This document shows positions 53,346 to 63,800 of a stretch of 64,000 nucleotides of DNA, piece after piece (the first letter of the stretch is position 1; each line of letters starts with the position of its first letter). This stretch comes from Ruminococcus hominis (GTDB taxonomy: Bacteria; Bacillota; Clostridia; Lachnospirales; Lachnospiraceae), in contig NZ_JACOPE010000001.1 in NCBI RefSeq assembly GCF_014287355.1, forward strand, positions 1,798,001-1,862,000, given 5' to 3'. The position numbers and the translations under genes are program-made. The notes under the pieces are model-generated. The model saw only the letters and a program-made list of their open reading frames with translations. It was not told the DNA's origin and searched no databases.

Positions 53346-54101
53346 TTATTCCTCCCCGTTCTTATCTTCATCCTGCTTCGCTTTCTCAAGCTCTTTTTCT
53401 GCTTTTGCGCGAATCGCTTCTGCTTCTTCTCTCAATCTCTTCGCCTCTTCAAGCGCTGCCTGTGCCTCATCTTTATCCTTCGCAGCCTGCTCAACATCTG
53501 CTTTATTTAATCCTGCTTTTGCAAGTTCTTCCGCATTCTCTACCGCAATCGCTTTTTTCAGACGAATACTGATCATAATCAGGTTATATACCTGATAAAT
53601 AAAGAACAGAAGCATCGGTAACACGATTACGATTAAGAATCCCATACTGCTTGAAAGGAAGCTCATAACTTTACCAAGGTTAGAAATGTGTCCGACATAT
53701 TTACCAACAATATCTCCATCTGAAATCACATGCTGGTCGGCAACACCATTGTTGTTATCACCAATCGTGGTGTAGCTTCTGACACCATTGACCTCGTCAA
53801 TCTTCTGGATACGGTGAGTGTTGAGTGCATACTGATTATCAATAATTGTGTGAAATGTGATGATATCTCCTTCTTTCAACTTTGAAGTATCACATTTTTT
53901 TATGAAAATCAAATCGCCTTTGCAAAATGTTGGTTTCATAGAATCCGACTCAACAGTCATCGGTGTATATCCAAGAATTCTTGATACACTCTGGTCATCC
54001 TTTGTCGCCATTGTTGTAAATGCATACAGTGCAGCGAGCAAAATGATTGCCCATAGAATCACACTGATCACAATTGTGCCTATTCGTTTTAGTGTCTTCA
54101 T
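53346..54101 (-). CDS. SipW-type signal peptidase I with coiled-coil tail
   Basis: 251 residues. N-terminal helix (~8-32), catalytic Ser in VESDSMKPTF and His in YALNTHRIQKI, GDNNNGVADQH, second helix (~152-178). An unusually long cytoplasmic tail (~185-251) follows, rich in Ala/Glu/Lys and predicted coiled coil (AQAALEEAKRLREEAEAIR). Bacillus SipW lacks this extension. GGGAG precedes the ATG; the gene starts three bases after the last of the four exported-protein genes. The tail could dock onto the coiled coil of the DUF2357-like protein, which is inference. Confidence 0.9.
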   Translation of the reverse strand: MKTLKRIGTIVISVILWAIILLAALYAFTTMATKDDQSVSRILGYTPMTVESDSMKPTFCKGDLIFIKKCDTSKLKEGDIITFHTIIDNQYALNTHRIQKIDEVNGVRSYTTIGDNNNGVADQHVISDGDIVGKYVGHISNLGKVMSFLSSSMGFLIVIVLPMLLFFIYQVYNLIMISIRLKKAIAVENAEELAKAGLNKADVEQAAKDKDEAQAALEEAKRLREEAEAIRAKAEKELEKAKQDEDKNGEE

Positions 54102-54103
54102 AC

Positions 54104-54901
54104 TTATTTCTCCCTTGTGTTTATAGTTTCTGTAGTTTCACCCGTAAATCGCATCCGAATTGCGTAGTCTGCGGATTTCAGACTGTCTGTACATGCCGGG
54201 TCTGTACCTTCCATCCAAATATGGACAAGAACCGGCTTATCGGTATTCTTCTTTAATGAGAACATCGCGTTATTACTGTTAATTCTTGTGCTTCCCATAG
54301 AAGGAAGTCCAAACGTAGTCGCTGCAGCGGAAGTGGAAAGCGTATCTCCCATACCCTGATCATAAATCCAGGTCTGTCCATCCGCTGTAAAAGAAATCCT
54401 CATCGCTTCCGGAAGTTCTGCATTACTTGAACTGATATTCGTCCCATCCCCTGCGCCATCACTGCTATCTGCACTGTTCAGATGGACGATCATATCTTTT
54501 TCTGCCATAAAATGTAACGTAAATGTCAAATATGCACCCTTTGTATCCGGTACTTCCGTTCCATTCTCATATGTAAATATATTCTGATCTGCTGTCGTGA
54601 CCGGCTCCAGCGGAGTCGTCTGCATATCAAACCCTTTCTCACTTTGCATCCTCTGTGCAATTGATTCAAATGAAAGCTTCTTTACATATTGTTCAAAATA
54701 ATCATGTGCGTCCAGATCCATTCTCAGATCTACATCTGACTCAATATCCAGACTCATCGACTTGACCTTTGTCTTATCTGCAATGGAAAACCAGGCAACT
54801 GTCGCTGCTGTAATTGCTGCAAGAGCCAAGAGCACAAGCAAAATGGATGTATATAAGCGGTTTCTGACTGCCCGGTTTTCTTCTTTTTTTGTCCTACTCA
54901 T
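54104..54901 (-). CDS. Exported SipW-substrate protein, paralogue 4
   Basis: 265 residues. A basic N-terminus and hydrophobic segment ending AAITAATVAWFSIADK form a SipW-type signal anchor. It contains LEPVTTADQNIF and near the end VHIWMEGTDPACTDS, the family signature in a weakened form (Thr replaces the first Cys of LEGCDxxC). The remainder is beta-rich, reminiscent of TasA/camelysin. The ATG at 54901 overlaps the preceding stop (TGATG), with AAGGAGGG upstream; a TTG one codon earlier is less likely. It probably forms part of a surface fibre. Confidence 0.75.
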   Translation of the reverse strand: MSRTKKEENRAVRNRLYTSILLVLLALAAITAATVAWFSIADKTKVKSMSLDIESDVDLRMDLDAHDYFEQYVKKLSFESIAQRMQSEKGFDMQTTPLEPVTTADQNIFTYENGTEVPDTKGAYLTFTLHFMAEKDMIVHLNSADSSDGAGDGTNISSSNAELPEAMRISFTADGQTWIYDQGMGDTLSTSAAATTFGLPSMGSTRINSNNAMFSLKKNTDKPVLVHIWMEGTDPACTDSLKSADYAIRMRFTGETTETINTREK

Positions 54902-55764
54902 CAATTGCCCTCCTTCTGGTCAAGTACACCATAGAATGCAAGATGAAGATTTGCTTCATTAAACTGAACACTCTCCGAACAATCCGGATCACAGCCTTCC
55001 AGATAAAAATAAATGTCTACTGCATAGATTTTTCCAAATTCCATACTAAGCAGCGCGCTCTTTGGTAGAGTCATCTGATTGTTTGTAAAACTGATCGTAT
55101 AATCACTGACCAATACTGATAGGTCAGTCGTAGCAAACACGCCATTTTCATTATAACCCAGAACCTGGTTCTTGCCTAGTAATTTTCCATTTACTTCTGT
55201 ATTATACACTTGAGCATTTTCCGGATTCTCTGACTCACTTAGTCGTAAAATGATCGGATTCGAAGTGTCTCCGCCAAAAATCAGGCCAAGTCTGGATGCA
55301 TTTAGCAAATATCCATCTGCCGCATCTCCCAAAAGCCCGTCACTTTGATCCAGATACAGATTCAACCTGCTGCCCTCCTGCCAGCCTTCTCCCTCTGCCC
55401 GCAAATACACCCGGCCATGATAATAATTTGCCTCATCGTCCACCTTTTTAAAAGCAGAAGCCTTACCATCTTTGGTAAATGGTGCATATACAAAGCTGTT
55501 CAAATCAGCCGTGGACACAGGTAACAGAAATTCTGAATTTGTCTGATTTACCTGCGTGATTTGTGCTGTCTCTACACTCTTAAAACTACTTCCACCACTG
55601 CTGCTGATCTGTAGCTCCAACGTCTCATCCCCGGTTCTGGCTGTAGCAGTATTCGTCTGCACAGCACGATTCGCCGTAAACCATGCAAGTGTCGCAAATG
55701 TAAATGCCAATACTGCAAATAATGTGGTCACTGCCCAAAACCAGGTTTGGAAAGTTTTTTTCAT
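54901..55764 (-). CDS. Exported SipW-substrate protein, paralogue 3
   Basis: 287 residues. N-terminal signal anchor ends AFTFATLAWFTANRA. Shared signatures: LLPVSTADLNSFVYA near residue 80 and IYFYLEGCDPDCSES near the C-terminus, then a final beta strand LHLAFYGV. The two Cys of LEGCDPDC could form a disulphide or a cross-link. It is translationally coupled to the next gene. AAGGTGAGG precedes the ATG. Structural prediction would be needed to confirm a TasA-like jelly roll. Confidence 0.78.
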   Translation of the reverse strand: MKKTFQTWFWAVTTLFAVLAFTFATLAWFTANRAVQTNTATARTGDETLELQISSSGGSSFKSVETAQITQVNQTNSEFLLPVSTADLNSFVYAPFTKDGKASAFKKVDDEANYYHGRVYLRAEGEGWQEGSRLNLYLDQSDGLLGDAADGYLLNASRLGLIFGGDTSNPIILRLSESENPENAQVYNTEVNGKLLGKNQVLGYNENGVFATTDLSVLVSDYTISFTNNQMTLPKSALLSMEFGKIYAVDIYFYLEGCDPDCSESVQFNEANLHLAFYGVLDQKEGN

Positions 55765-55828
55765 CCTGCCTCACCTTCTTTTTCTCATCCTCTTTTTCTA
55801 TCCATGCTTGTCGGTTCTTCCGGCAAGA

Positions 55829-56710
55829 TTATTCCACTTCCACACCTGCAAATGCAAGTTGGATATCCGATGTTTTACTCTGCACCTCATTGATACACTG
55901 TTCATCGCATCCTTCCAGATAAAGCCAGTACTCTACCGATGCCACTTCATCCTTCTCAAGCCTTATCAGTCTGGTCGTCCCCGCCTTAAAATCATTGTCA
56001 CCGTTTCCTGCATTTGCCATATAATCAGAAAGAGCTGTCGACGGATCACTTACATACTCCGGCAATCCACTTCCATTTACCGCAGATACGACTTGTGCGC
56101 TGCCCGGAATCGTCTTTTGTGACTGTGCATTTCCTGTAGCTCCCAATTCATCTAACTTGAAAATATATGTCTTAGTACCCTCTTTTGCTGTGATCTTCAC
56201 GCCAAATCTCATTGCTGCAAGTGCCTGCGCATCTGTTCCAAGTTTTAACTGCTCTTTATTAAAATACACATCACATGGTGCATTCAGGCATTGTAAATAG
56301 ACTATTCCGTGTAATGTCTGTGCATCCACAACGTCATCCGCATTGCGATAAAATACCGCGATTCCCTCTTTATCCTGTGCGACTGCTTTATAAAAATGAG
56401 ATAAATCTGCTGTCGATACCGGTTTTAGCGAATCCGGATTCCCTGCGTATGCCAATTCACAAGTTTTATCAAATGGGCCGGCAGCATTTTTTGAAATCAA
56501 AAGAGATGTCGTTCCTTCACTGATTGTTCCTCCCATCGGAGTGACATAAGTCGATGCCCTTCCGGACAGTGAGAACCAGGCGTATGTTGTACCCGTTGCC
56601 ACAAGAACCAAAAGAAGCAAACCTGCGATTGCCATTCTAAATGAATGTCTCAATTGTCTGACATCCTGCTTTTCCTCTAAATTTTCTTCTTTTTTCTGCT
56701 CTTTTGCCAC
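55829..56710 (-). CDS. Exported SipW-substrate protein, paralogue 2
   Basis: 293 residues starting at GTG with AGGTGAGG close upstream. A charged cytoplasmic N-terminus (~25 residues) and helix end VATGTTYAWFSLSGRAS, the closest match here to the SipW-dependent signal consensus (G-T-Y-A-[FW]-F-S). Signatures LKPVSTADLSHFYKA and YWLYLEGCDEQCINE, ending IQLAFAGVEVE. Likely a secreted fibre or matrix subunit matured by the neighbouring SipW enzymes. Confidence 0.78.
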   Translation of the reverse strand: MAKEQKKEENLEEKQDVRQLRHSFRMAIAGLLLLVLVATGTTYAWFSLSGRASTYVTPMGGTISEGTTSLLISKNAAGPFDKTCELAYAGNPDSLKPVSTADLSHFYKAVAQDKEGIAVFYRNADDVVDAQTLHGIVYLQCLNAPCDVYFNKEQLKLGTDAQALAAMRFGVKITAKEGTKTYIFKLDELGATGNAQSQKTIPGSAQVVSAVNGSGLPEYVSDPSTALSDYMANAGNGDNDFKAGTTRLIRLEKDEVASVEYWLYLEGCDEQCINEVQSKTSDIQLAFAGVEVE

Positions 56711-56743
56711 AAGTCCTCACCTGCCTTTTCATTTTATTATCTC

Positions 56744-57664
56744 TTATCTGACAATTCCGGCAAATGATAATGCCAGATTCTGTAATGTCGTACCGGACAG
56801 ATTACTCGTACAGTCCTCGTCACATCCCTCAAGCCAGATATACACTTCCACTTCCACAGAACGCCCTGCCTTTCCTTCTCCGTCACCGGACACGGTACAG
56901 ATTTTTTTCGAGTTCTGCTTCAATGTCACCTCACCGGTGCTTTTATTATAATTGCAATACGCATCTGAAGTATATGCTGTAAATGGAACGGTTGTTCCAT
57001 CTGTCTTCGTACAATCTAACACCGAGCCCTCTTCTCCATCATCCGTATTATACTGTGCCTGCGGATTCTTCTTATCACTGATTTCGAAAATGTATTCCGA
57101 ATCCGGCGGCTGGTCTTCTCCCGGATGATGCACGACCAATCCAACTCGGATTGCCGAAGAAATCGGATTCTCTTCATCACTGTCCTCATATCCAATATCC
57201 GACAAATAAATATCGGTTGTACCACCTGTCGTTCGAAGGAAAAGCTTTGTATGGTAATAATCACTTGTCTGTCCGCCTGTAAAAGTATCCGTAACAAGCG
57301 GTGCCTGACCTTCTCCTCCATTTTTAAATAACGTAACCTTCTGAAATCCCCCGCTGATCCGATTCGTTGATACCGGTACCAGCTGCCCCGGAAACTTTGC
57401 AAGTACAGTAGCTGAACTGTAATCCCCGTCATATGTATTACTAATCTGCAGGTTCACCCCCGTACCTGCTGCCATCTTAACATTCGTCGTATGGCGGCTT
57501 GTATTATAAATATACCAGGCATACGTCGCTGCAAGCGAGGCAAGAAGCAATAGAAAAATAGCTATCATAGAAGAAGTAAGCCTGTTTTTTAATTGTTTTG
57601 CACTATGTTCTGAATTCTGTGCCATTCTATCTCTGTCATTCGAGTGTTTCTTTCTATGTAACAC
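56744..57664 (-). CDS. Exported SipW-substrate protein, paralogue 1
   Basis: 306 residues if started at GTG 57664, which has GGAGGGAGG ten bases upstream; an ATG at 57625 lacks a site, and an ATG at 57733 precedes that ribosome site. The signal anchor ends LASLAATYAWYIYNTS. Signatures LVPVSTNRI and VYIWLEGCDEDCTSN, ending LALSFAGIVR. It is the first of the four paralogues and has its own promoter, so it begins a transcription unit running to the second SipW gene. Confidence 0.78.
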   Translation of the reverse strand: MLHRKKHSNDRDRMAQNSEHSAKQLKNRLTSSMIAIFLLLLASLAATYAWYIYNTSRHTTNVKMAAGTGVNLQISNTYDGDYSSATVLAKFPGQLVPVSTNRISGGFQKVTLFKNGGEGQAPLVTDTFTGGQTSDYYHTKLFLRTTGGTTDIYLSDIGYEDSDEENPISSAIRVGLVVHHPGEDQPPDSEYIFEISDKKNPQAQYNTDDGEEGSVLDCTKTDGTTVPFTAYTSDAYCNYNKSTGEVTLKQNSKKICTVSGDGEGKAGRSVEVEVYIWLEGCDEDCTSNLSGTTLQNLALSFAGIVR

Positions 57665-57723
57665 CTGCGGCGGACCTCCCTCCTGCTTTTTAATCGATAA
57701 AAAAGTACAAAAAATCATTTTAT

Positions 57724-57752
57724 ATTTTATCACAGGGAAGGGACGTTTTCAA
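57724..57752 (-). promoter_or_regulatory. Promoter of the exported-protein/SipW/AAA+ unit
   Basis: TTGAAA (57752-57747), 17-base spacer, TAAAAT (57729-57724) on the minus strand, just downstream of palindrome copy 3. Confidence 0.75.
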
Positions 57753-57758
57753 GAACTA

Positions 57759-57829
57759 GACCAAAGGGGACGGGGTTTAATGGCTTTTTTGCGAGCAAAA
57801 AAGCCATTAAACCCCGTCCCTATCTGGTC
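57759..57829. repeat. GGGACGGGG palindromic element, copy 3
   Basis: GACCA...GGGGACGGGGTTTAATGGC-TTTTTT pairs almost perfectly with AAAAAA-GCCATTAAACCCCGTCCC...TGGTC across a GCGAGC loop. The outer TGGTCA includes the stop codon (TGA) of the giant upstream gene. The T-run allows terminator function between that gene and the next unit. Confidence 0.8.
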
Positions 57830-60800
57830 AATTAGATGTTTCATCTACAAATTCTGTTTTGATTTTCGTTATTGTATAAATAATATTATCGTTTTTATAA
57901 GTGCCTTCTATTGTTGTATCATTGCTATTCAGAATTTCTGCTGAAAGTAATATTTTATAATTTGAGTAGAAATGATTCATATTCTCTACATTTTTCACGT
58001 CAATCTTTAAGCGAATTGCCTGTGTAAATATAGAGCCATCAAATATATTACTGTTTTTCAATTCTGATGGATTCTCTGCATTATCTACATAAACCTTTTT
58101 CGGAATATTCCAACTCCATGTTCCCTTACTCTCTGTAAAGTTTTCATATCCCGGTGAATTCACTTCAACTGTCAGATACTGACTGGCATCTTCCAGTACA
58201 TCACCATATTCTTCTAAAGTTCCTGTAGTATTCTTAGGCAGTACTCTTATTGTAAATCTCACTCCATTTGATTTCAAAAGAGTTTCTTTCAAATTCTTCA
58301 TAGAAGATAAATCATAGAGTGCCGTGGTATCAATATTTGCGTAGTTTTTATCTACATCCACGTTCTGCCCCAAATCCAGTAGATTGATTCCAAGCTGGTC
58401 TATATAATCTGCATCATACGTCAGCTTTACTCCTTCTGGTTCATCGCGATAGTAACTTACCTTTGTTTTATTAGCACTGAGTGATGCTCGATTATTACTG
58501 TACGATAAGCTGTCTTTCTCTGTAGACACCAATGATGTATACATTAATTTTGCATAATTTTCTGGTGCATTGCCTACCAGTTTTGATTCTGGTATTACAT
58601 CCAATCCGGCTGTCGGAAGTATAACCTCCATAATTGCTTCTATATAGAATGTTGTACTGGCAGTATTATCAGTTCCTTTAATTTTGTTACGTACACCTTC
58701 TAAACTAATTGCGTTTTCCATCGTTCCATCTGTAGACAAAACCAATTCCATATTGCCACCATCAGATGTCCACACATAACCACCATTTGTAACTTCCTGC
58801 TTGTCATAAGATCCATCTGACCATGCTTTACCGTCATAAGAATAATAAGTTCGGTTCCCATCATTTTCTGTATATACATAATAATGCACGGTTCCGCTAG
58901 TTCCACTTGGGAACGATGATGTACTTGTATCTAATGTTCCATTCACATTATGATTGACCTGAATACTACTAGTAAACTTCTGATATAATTGATCGGTTGT
59001 TAAATAAGCCTGTCCATTCGGAAATGTAATCTTATCTTTTATAGATACCTGTAACTTACTGTCCAGCACACTGATCAATTTGATTGGACTTACATCATCA
59101 CCCAAACTCTCTGTTAATTCCTGCTCATATCCTTTAGAAATCTGATATGTACTAGCCGAATTATATTTCGGATCTAAAGTAGCTTCTGCTTTATTATCTC
59201 GTAACAAACAATTAATATGTTTCGGGACACTAATATTCAGATTTGTATCAATTCCACCATTGATAAATGTTTCATTTGTACTAGTTGAAGGAACTGTAAT
59301 TACTAAATAGTAATTTTCACTTACATTGCTCGTTGTTCCACTCTTAAGTGCATCTTCATCTATCATTACATTATATGCACCAGTTTCTCCTGTCCCGGCA
59401 AGGCGATAATACTCATACCCATCCTTTCCTTTGATCCGTACAGTCGGAGCCGGATAAGTCTGATCATCTTTACCGCCATCTGGTTTACCACTTTCGTCAA
59501 CTTTAATAAATTTACCTGCAACGCTTTTTTCAACTTTTGCTCCCAGTAATTCTCCAATGGATTTTTGTATAAATTTCATTCCTGATGTATTTACAAAATT
59601 ACTCAACAATACTTCCTGATTTTTAGCTTCATCATCAGTTATATCATGATAATATACAGTCTTATTATTATCCTGACAGTCTACCAATGATAAATGTGTG
59701 CCTGCCGGAAGATTACATATGATATGTTTATCCATTATTTGCCCAATATCACCACCAGCATCCACATAACTCTGCCATCCGTAATCTGTATATTTTTTCA
59801 TTGCACTGTTATACACATATGTAATATAACCTGTAATTGTACTGTCGTAGCTGTCCAATACATGACTTGTAAGGCCATCATATTCACTGCTCTTAAAATG
59901 TGTGCCATGCGTCAATGTCGCAGTAAAATCAACTTCCAGCATACGACGCACTAATACTGGCACTTGCAAATTATAACTATGTCCATTTTCTGCAAATGTT
60001 ACGGTCAGAAGTATAAATCGATTTTTATCATTATCATAATCTGTTGTCGCTGAAAAACTAATCTGTCCGTTTTTATCAGTCGTTACACGAAGTGCTGAAG
60101 ATTGAGCTGCATCATATATAAATGTATCCGCATCTTTGTAACTATATACATCCGCACTCACTACAACATGTTTTGTAGTACTTGTATTCAATGCATTTGC
60201 TGCACTAAATCCTCCATTTGTTAGAATATCTAAATATGAACTTATAGCTGTTACATCTCCACCAGAAATTCGTAGCACAGGGAAGTTATTATTTGTACTC
60301 TTTTCTTTTTTCTGGTTTTCGTTATAAGTCGAGAATGCAGCTTCAAAATCAAATGTAGCTACACCTGTATTTTTGTATGAGAAATGTCCATTTGTTGAAT
60401 TTTCTTTCTCATTTACAATTGTCTGCGCATTAACATTAAATGCATTGCCCGACTTTGTCCATGCTGCTCCGTCCCCATAAAGGAACTGTTCTTTTCCATT
60501 TTTTTCAACTTTTAATGTACTCTTTGGACTTGTAACAGCATATGGTGAGGTTCCTGTCACATCCAGTAAATCATCTGTTTCAGTTCCCGGCTGAAGTACT
60601 GTTCCTTCCTTTTTCAAGGATGTACCTGTATAATCCGCAAATGCAAAATAACATTTTTTACCAATCGCCTCTTTGGACGCCTCAGATGTATAGCCATATA
60701 AGTTATCAGCTACTTTTCCATTTTTATCTTTCATGTTAATATTTTGCATACTTATACCTGCAACATAAATGTATTTCGCCCCACTTTCCGGATTAGAAAT

Positions 60801-63800
60801 AATCGTTCCTGACAATCCTTTATTATCCGTATTCTTCGTACCAATAATTTCCACATCATTCATTACTATATTTGATGCTGTCAGACTTCCTCTCATTTCC
60901 CCTGCCATTCCACCACTAAACGGAGCAGTTATCTTTATATGTTGTGTACTTGAATCATAAATGGATATACTGGCATTTTTTCCAGATAAAGAATGAATGT
61001 CTCCACTAAAAGCACTTGCACTCCATTGAGTAGTAGTAATTTCTGTATACTTCACCTGACATCTTTTCATTATAATCGGATTATTGGTAGATAAACGTCC
61101 ATATATACCACTTGCACCATTCTTACTGTTAATTATAGTTTTCTTTGACTCTGTACCTGTAATTTCAGTATCTTCAACTGTAACAGTACCAATCACCTCT
61201 CCAATTAATCCTCCAGAATACTCCCCATATACTGTAAGGCCTTGAACCGTAGAGTGTGTAATTCCTATTTGACCGTTTCCAATCCGTCCTATCAATCCCC
61301 CTGTCTGTAGTCCGTTTACATTTTTTGTATTTAACTGGCTATTCTCTATATTACATTTATTGATACTATTATTTTGCGTACTTTCAGAATTACCAATCAG
61401 TCCACCGATATTTCTGTTTGCCGTCACATTACCATCTTTAAATACAGCATTGTTTATATTATATGTTGCATTATTGCTATTTTCAACCTGTCCAACATAA
61501 CCTCCGGCATTCGTTGTTGCAGAAATTGTTGTACTCTTTACAATAACATTTTTATAGTTGCTCCCATCTCCCGTATTATTAATTTCAAGATTTGTCTTTA
61601 CACTGCCAAATATACCGCCAGCATATGAAGTACCGGTACTTGCCATAATTGTAGAAGAATCACCAATTTTCAATTCAGCTCCTGTCGTATTCTTAACAGA
61701 ACTAATCAGCCCATTTGCTCCGCTGTCTACATAACCTGCAAAACCACCAGATGCATATTTACCTGTAATATTCAAACTATCATAGGTGCAATCGATCAGA
61801 TTTAACCCGAAATAATTATTATAGCTATTACTTGATTGTCCTATTAATATTCCAATATCTGTATTTGCTCCAGCACCGCGGCCTGTATTACCAAATAAAC
61901 CACCTGCACTTGCCGGACTGTTAATATCAAGATTTTGAATTTTCACTTCCTTACAGCGCACATTCGCCGTAGATACCTGTTTTACACCTGCTGATACACC
62001 CGCTGTACTGCCTGCAAATCCTCCAACACCAACATTATATTGATTATTATTTCCAAATCCAGAAAGTGAATCTCCAACATAGCTCAATGTAATAACTGAT
62101 TTTTCTGTACTATTATTACTTCCAATTGTCAGATTTTGAAGCATATGATATGTTTCTCGTTGATCCGCGGGCACTTCATCTGGTACCTGGCGTAACACAT
62201 TGAACAGGCCGCCAATTGATGCCGCATGGAAATCATCATCACTATATTCCTGAACAGGCATGTTTACTTTTAATATACTATCTTTACCATCCACACTTGT
62301 AATCCATGGTACTACACGTTCAGATAATGGATATTTCACTATACTGGAATACAATGCATATGACCGATATCTGGCTGATATTCCCTGATATCCTGTTCCG
62401 TATCTACTCATATCATAGGTTCCATTTTGAGATAATACAATACTCGTACTTCTTGCGTTCCCTCCAATATAGAAAGTGGCAGGATTCGCATATTTCGTTA
62501 CCAGATATGGAGCATTTGTTGCATTATCTAATGTAGATGCCATTTGTGCTTCCTGCCTGGCAGCATTATATCCAGGTGAATTGCGGTCATCTGATACGGA
62601 TAAAGCAAAGTCATTAATGATATCGCCTTCAGCACTTGTACTATTCTCTCCGATATGACTATATAAAGCATTTCTTACCTTGCCATAGACTCCATTTCCA
62701 AAACGATATTTACCACTTGCATCTGAAGCGTCAATATTACCACTGTATGCATTTGTTCCATAAGTTCCTGTTCCTGCTGTATCACCACCTGCTGCAGCGC
62801 CACTGTTTACAATAGCTGATAACACCAACAATCCCTGTGCATCTTTCACTTCTGTCTGCATAGGATTTGTTCTGTTTACTTTTGAAGTACTTTCGCCAGT
62901 TGTTGTAATACACTTATCATTATGTGCACTAAGTTCGTTAATTTTATAATTCTTATTTGTGTTTTCTACTGCACATCCTTCACTAAATGCATAACCATCT
63001 AATACACGACCAACATATGGATTCACATACAAATTTGCAGTTGAAGTGCTTGCCGGATCTGCTCCCGAAACTTGGGTAGTTGTAAGTCCGGTTTTTCCAT
63101 CCATATTTCGGAAAATTACTCCACCGCCAACAATCGAACCAACATAACCACCTATCTGAGCCAGGTAAGACCGATTACCAGAAAGGCCAAGCCAGTTCGT
63201 ACTCATGTCCACTGACACATTGTCTATAATATTATCTCCACCCATAATGCTGCCAATCACACCACCAAAAAATGTGGCTGAATAATATTCCGAAGTACTA
63301 TTAGCAGTATAACTTATAGATTTTGTAATCCCCAGTTGTGTACCGCTTTGATAGCTGACATTAATGTCTTTTACCACACTTCCATAACTATATGGAATCA
63401 ATCCATTGCCTGTTCCACTTCCTTTTAGAATGATTGTTGTCGGATTATTTTTATCTGTACAGGTGATTACTCCACGGAATGGATAAGCTTCTGACCCAAA
63501 TCCTCGGAAATCCGTCAATGTCAGTGTCTTTCCTGTATTACTGGTTTCTGTTTCCAATGTTTGTGTACCGAATATACCAGTCGTTGTTTCCTTGTTACCC
63601 TGAATATCATAATATGCGCTCAACATATAAAGATGCATCACTGTATTGGATAACGTTGTAGTTTTGTCACTTACACTTACCCAAGAGCCCTTTCCATCAT
63701 ACTGATATACTTCATCATGATTGTTCCCACCGGTACACATCGTAGACTGATCTGTAGTCACTCGAATTGCCCAGTCTTTCTGTGCATTTCTTGTTGCCAG

